Source of the DNA: Anaeramoeba flamelloides
Taxonomy: Eukaryota > Metamonada > Anaeramoebidae
Direction: 5' to 3'
NCBI GenBank assembly: GCA_027625915.1
Contig: JANTQA010000032.1
Coordinates: forward strand, 12,974,001-13,038,000
Length of the DNA: 64,000 nt
Shown here: piece by piece, positions 61,201 through 64,000 of the stretch
How the letters are laid out: each line of letters starts with the position of its first letter
Position numbering within the stretch: position 1 is the stretch's first letter
Translations under genes and position numbers: made by a program
Notes under the pieces: model-generated
What the model was told of the DNA's origin: nothing
What the model saw: the letters and a program-made list of their open reading frames with translations, nothing else
The model's database searches: none

Positions 61201-61899
61201 ATCCAAAAAGACTTTAAAAACGTTAAGAGTTTTAAACAAGATATCGCTTTATTATATAATGATAATGAAACTAAAGATTTTTCAATAATAATAAAAAATT
61301 GTAAAGTGGTGAATTCAAAAGGAAAAAGAAAAGGGGGGAAGGAGAAGAAGAGAGAGGAGGAGGAGGAGGAGAATGAGAATGAGAATGACGATGAGGATGA
61401 GAAGGAGGAAGAGAAAGAGGAAGAGAAGGAGAATAGTAATAAAAATGAGAATTTAATGATAAAGAAAGATAGTTCCAAGGTTAGCGAGAATGATGAAAAA
61501 GATACAAAAAATCTCGAAAAGAAGGAAAATGTTGATGAATTTGATGATGTAAAAATAATAAAAATACATAAACTGATTTTAGTTGCTAGATCAGGATTAT
61601 TCAGAGCATTATTTGAATTTAAAGATCAAATAAATGAAATAAATGATTACTCTGGAAAATCTTTTGAATGTTTAAACATATTTTTTAATTTCCTATATAC
61701 ACAAAAATTGGAAATTCCCAATAATAAAAAAAAATTTCAAATCATTTCAGAATTAGAAGATATTGCTGATTATTTTCAATTAAATGAATACTCTTTATTA
61801 ACACATCAATTAGAACAAATTAAATGTAATTTAAAATTAATTAAATTAAATAAAAATTTAAAAATTAAAACGGCTCCAATTCACAAGTATATGATTTAA
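56861..61899 (+). CDS. RCC1-repeat protein with two BTB domains (IBTK-like)
   Basis: Exons are 56861-57458 and 60368-61899, with a 2.9-kb GTACGA...TATAG intron. The phase match restores NQYGQLGKD, the classic RCC1 YGQLG motif. The product is 709 aa. Residues ~30-390 hold RCC1-type strands (NAMILTNKGNIYSLG, YYLCSDNKLYGSG, HSLLLTNNGQLYSSG, CTLVLSNQNKFYYWG). BTB 1 is at ~400-480 (LITDVEF, SHKLFLE, LNWIYTG). BTB 2 is at ~502-682 (DFSIIIKN, IHKLILVARSGLFRALFEF, NFLYTQKLEI, ELEDIADYFQL), split by an ~80-residue acidic insert (residues ~514-594, Glu/Asn/Asp/Lys). RCC1 plus tandem BTB is the layout of IBTK-type proteins, which commonly act as Cullin-3 substrate adaptors; that role is inference here. 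The insert is encoded by GAG/GAT-rich simple repeat. Confidence 0.85.
58389..58490 (-). mobile_element. LINE family 1 3' terminus (short remnant)
   Basis: The (TTA)n run, then GAAGTGTAAATTACACTCTA and about 70 bp beyond, matches 12910-13010. It is in the same orientation relative to the (AAT)n tail. It lies in the RCC1-BTB intron, antisense to the gene. Confidence 0.6.
59226..59905 (+). repeat. Dispersed repeat family S, copy 2
   Basis: Aligns with 34425-35315 minus the family A insert. It lies in the RCC1-BTB intron. The poly-C tract at the end of copy 1 is absent here. Confidence 0.55.
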
Positions 61900-63019
61900 G
61901 ACTTGTTCGTTTATGAAAGAAAGTAAAAAAATCAATAATGTTTTTTTTTGATGAATAGTATTTTATTTGTATATTAATATAAACTATTTCCAAAAAAATT
62001 ATGTAAATTTATTTTGAAATATCTTTATTAAATACAATTTTAATATAAATATGGTTATTTTCCGATTTTGGGTGATAATTAGAAGACATTTCACAAAAAC
62101 TAGGGAAATAAAATTTGTTCCCCGACTGCTAAATATAAACAAAAAGAAAAATCAAAAATAGGAGATCAAAAAAAATTTTTTTCTAAAAATAATAAAACAT
62201 TTTTTTTTCTTATTAGTTTTTCTTTTTCTGGTGAGAAACTTCTTGAAATTTATGTTCACTTAATAGATATTATTAAAATTAAATGTTTTAATTTTGGATC
62301 CTTTAATCTCATTTTTTTTTTCTTTTTTTTTTCATACAAAATTAAAGAAATTGTTACTCTTTTTCAAATGGTCAACTTCATCATTCTCTTTTTCAATAAC
62401 ACATCTATTTTAAGTGCTACTATCATCTTTCATGGTTACTTTTTGTTCAATTCCTTTTTTTTTTTTTCCTTAATTTTATCGTTTATGAATTTTAAGGTAT
62501 ATATCTTACCTTACTTCTCATGTATTGATATTTTGAAATCCTTTCTTGAGACCTTCAATAATCTCTTGTGACTTTACTGATTTTAGTCTGTTTACTTTAC
62601 CATTTTATTTTACATCTAATAAAATAAAAAATAACTGTGAAGTCAATTTATTAATAGAGGGGAAAAAAATAAATTATATGAATTTGTAAATTGATCATGA
62701 TTAAATATCAAAAAAACAAAAATGAACTGATCTTAAAAAAAATGAATGGAGATTACTGAACCAACTGATGAGAACTGAATCCAAACGAAATGTGAAGTGA
62801 ATCAATATTTCAATACAATCTTTTAGATGATTTTTTTGGGTTGGTTGAATGCTACTGAGTAGATACATTGTACTGGGATTTCAAAAAGTAAAAAAAAAAC
62901 CTAGAACACTTCACATAATAAAATAGAAAACCTCAAAAAAACCAAGAAAGCTTCACAAATAAATAGAAAACTCAAAAAAACCTAACGAAAAACTATTGAT
63001 TCTACAAATAAACAGAAAA
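61900..63019. other. Intergenic DNA, no gene seen
   Basis: The 3' flank of the RCC1-BTB gene. A 67-aa Phe-rich frame at 62368-62571 has no motif. From about 62900, CCTCAAAAAAACC-like linkers of family H begin. Confidence 0.45.
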
Positions 63020-63540
63020 TTCAAGAAAATCTAACAGTTTTTCCAGAATTTAAAACAGGGGGAAAATACTTTGATTTTACTGTATTATCTCTTGAATTTA
63101 AAAAAACCTAAGTGAAAACCCTTCAAGTACCTTTAATCTTTCTAAAATTTGAGATAATCCAGTAAAATCAAAGAATTTTTTCAATTCTTTTAAATTCCGG
63201 AATATCTAATAACATTTTTTTACTAATTTGTTAAATAAACTTAAAATCAAATAAATTTTAAGTTTATTTCTCAAATTAACAAAAATCTAAAACTAAACAT
63301 GAGGTAATTTTGTTAAATCACCTCTCTTCAATAATAAAAGTAAAAAAAAATATTCAATAGATTTACTATCTATAGAAGACACAAATTTATTTTTGGGTAT
63401 TTGAAATAATTTCTAAAGAATAATTTAGTAATTAGTTAAGCTCTGTAGGGTTCGGTTAAGTGTTTTTCTTTTCCATAATTTAAAAGAATTAATAAAATTC
63501 TTTGATTTTGCTAAATCTTTTAAATTCGGGCAAAGCAGAA
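63020..63540. repeat. Cluster of family H palindromes
   Basis: Units at about 63030-63110, 63128-63205 and 63470-63540. Each pairs AATTTAAAA/GAATT-type arms around AAAATCnnnGATTTT-like centres, linked by AAAACCTAA-like sequence as in the 53.4-kb cluster. Confidence 0.55.
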
Positions 63541-64000
63541 ACTTTTTTTTGATAATTCTCATTATTCTTTCATATAAAAATTGATTTTCTAATCAAAATA
63601 TAATTGAAAAAAGCCTAAATGAATATTAGAGCAATTGTTAACTCTAACCTTAAAAATTAAAAAAAAAGGCACAACGTTTTTGATGGACTGATTAATTCAA
63701 ATAAATATCTGAATATTTTTGCTAAATTTTTTGAAAGATTGGAAAATTTTTTTATATCAAGCTTTGAAGAAAGTATTTTATTGGTTCAAATGTTAAGAAA
63801 CTTTTGAAAAATAGGTTTTTATTCAAAAAACTCTTTCTCAATAGTTGATGTGAAAGTTGAGTTAATAGATTTTCAAAAATGAAAATTTAACTAAACATAT
63901 TTTTCAATTTATTTAAATTATTATATTTTGGGTTGTGACTTTCAAATTGAAAAATAATAGACTTTTATTTATTCATTTTTTAGGACTTAAATTGGTATTT
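63541..64000. other. Intergenic DNA, no gene seen
   Basis: A/T-rich; no coding-like frame and no assigned repeat. Confidence 0.4.

Noticed and set aside
1-64000. tRNA, rRNA, CRISPR or bacterial operon features
   Set aside because: No cloverleaf with a GTTC-type arm, no rRNA core motif and no regularly spaced direct repeats were seen by eye; a covariance-model scan would be decisive.
1-64000. Retrovirus-like or capsid-bearing elements
   Set aside because: No long terminal repeats, integrase, capsid or packaging-ATPase motifs were recognised; the reverse-transcriptase-linked pieces are LINE 3' ends.

Overview
The window is nuclear DNA from a microbial eukaryote with a very A+T-rich genome. 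It shows GT-AG introns, standard stop codons, Asn-, Lys/Glu- and Gln-rich low-complexity runs inside proteins, and long homopolymer tracts. Nothing looks bacterial: there are no operons and no Shine-Dalgarno sites. A VTI1 SNARE, a Rab5-type GTPase, RACK1 and an RCC1-BTB-BTB protein, together with low-complexity insertions and intergenic DNA full of fold-back repeats, suggest a free-living amoeboid protist. Anaeramoeba is my best guess, but this is inference and not proof.

Eight protein genes can be supported, seven of them by conserved features or matching splice phases. (1) 2518-3632 (+): VTI1-type Qb-SNARE, three exons. (2) 6256-7095 (+): single-exon 7TM protein. (3) 11872-15297 (-): two-exon multi-TM protein with an Asn-rich loop. 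(4) 22022-27168 (+): Rab5-type GTPase, three exons, with a 4.4-kb second intron full of inverted repeats. (5) 30437-32517 (-): RACK1, three exons, with an acidic C-terminal tail. (6) 38721-40337 (-): Arg/Glu/Gln-rich coiled-coil protein built partly on a pyrimidine-rich simple repeat. (7) 44436-50930 (-): very large protein with a split calponin-homology-like domain followed by about ten degenerate PH-like modules. (8) 56861-61899 (+): RCC1-like propeller plus two BTB domains, two exons.

The rest, most of the window, is repeat-derived. Recognisable families are: A, a ~195-bp whole-length palindromic MITE with TA targets (six copies); P, elements flanked by TTAA with GGGA(C/G)TA ends (at least four complete, plus solo ends), reminiscent of piggyBac-type non-autonomous elements; F, fold-back elements with long inverted arms (4.1, 16.0 and 36.4/38.3 kb); large inverted repeats inside the Rab intron and around exon 1 of the RCC1-BTB gene; H, ~75-90-bp palindromes clustered at 53.4-53.9 and 63.0-63.5 kb; LINE 3' ends with a CCHC-like zinc motif; and the longer dispersed families G, R and S. 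Three long C runs stand out in the A+T-rich background.

Functionally, VTI1, the Rab5-type protein and the PH-like array all point to membrane traffic, RACK1 to the ribosome, and RCC1-BTB to ubiquitin-ligase adaptors or G-protein signalling. Physical linkage of eukaryotic genes is not evidence of a shared pathway. No tRNA, rRNA, CRISPR array or virus-derived element was recognised.
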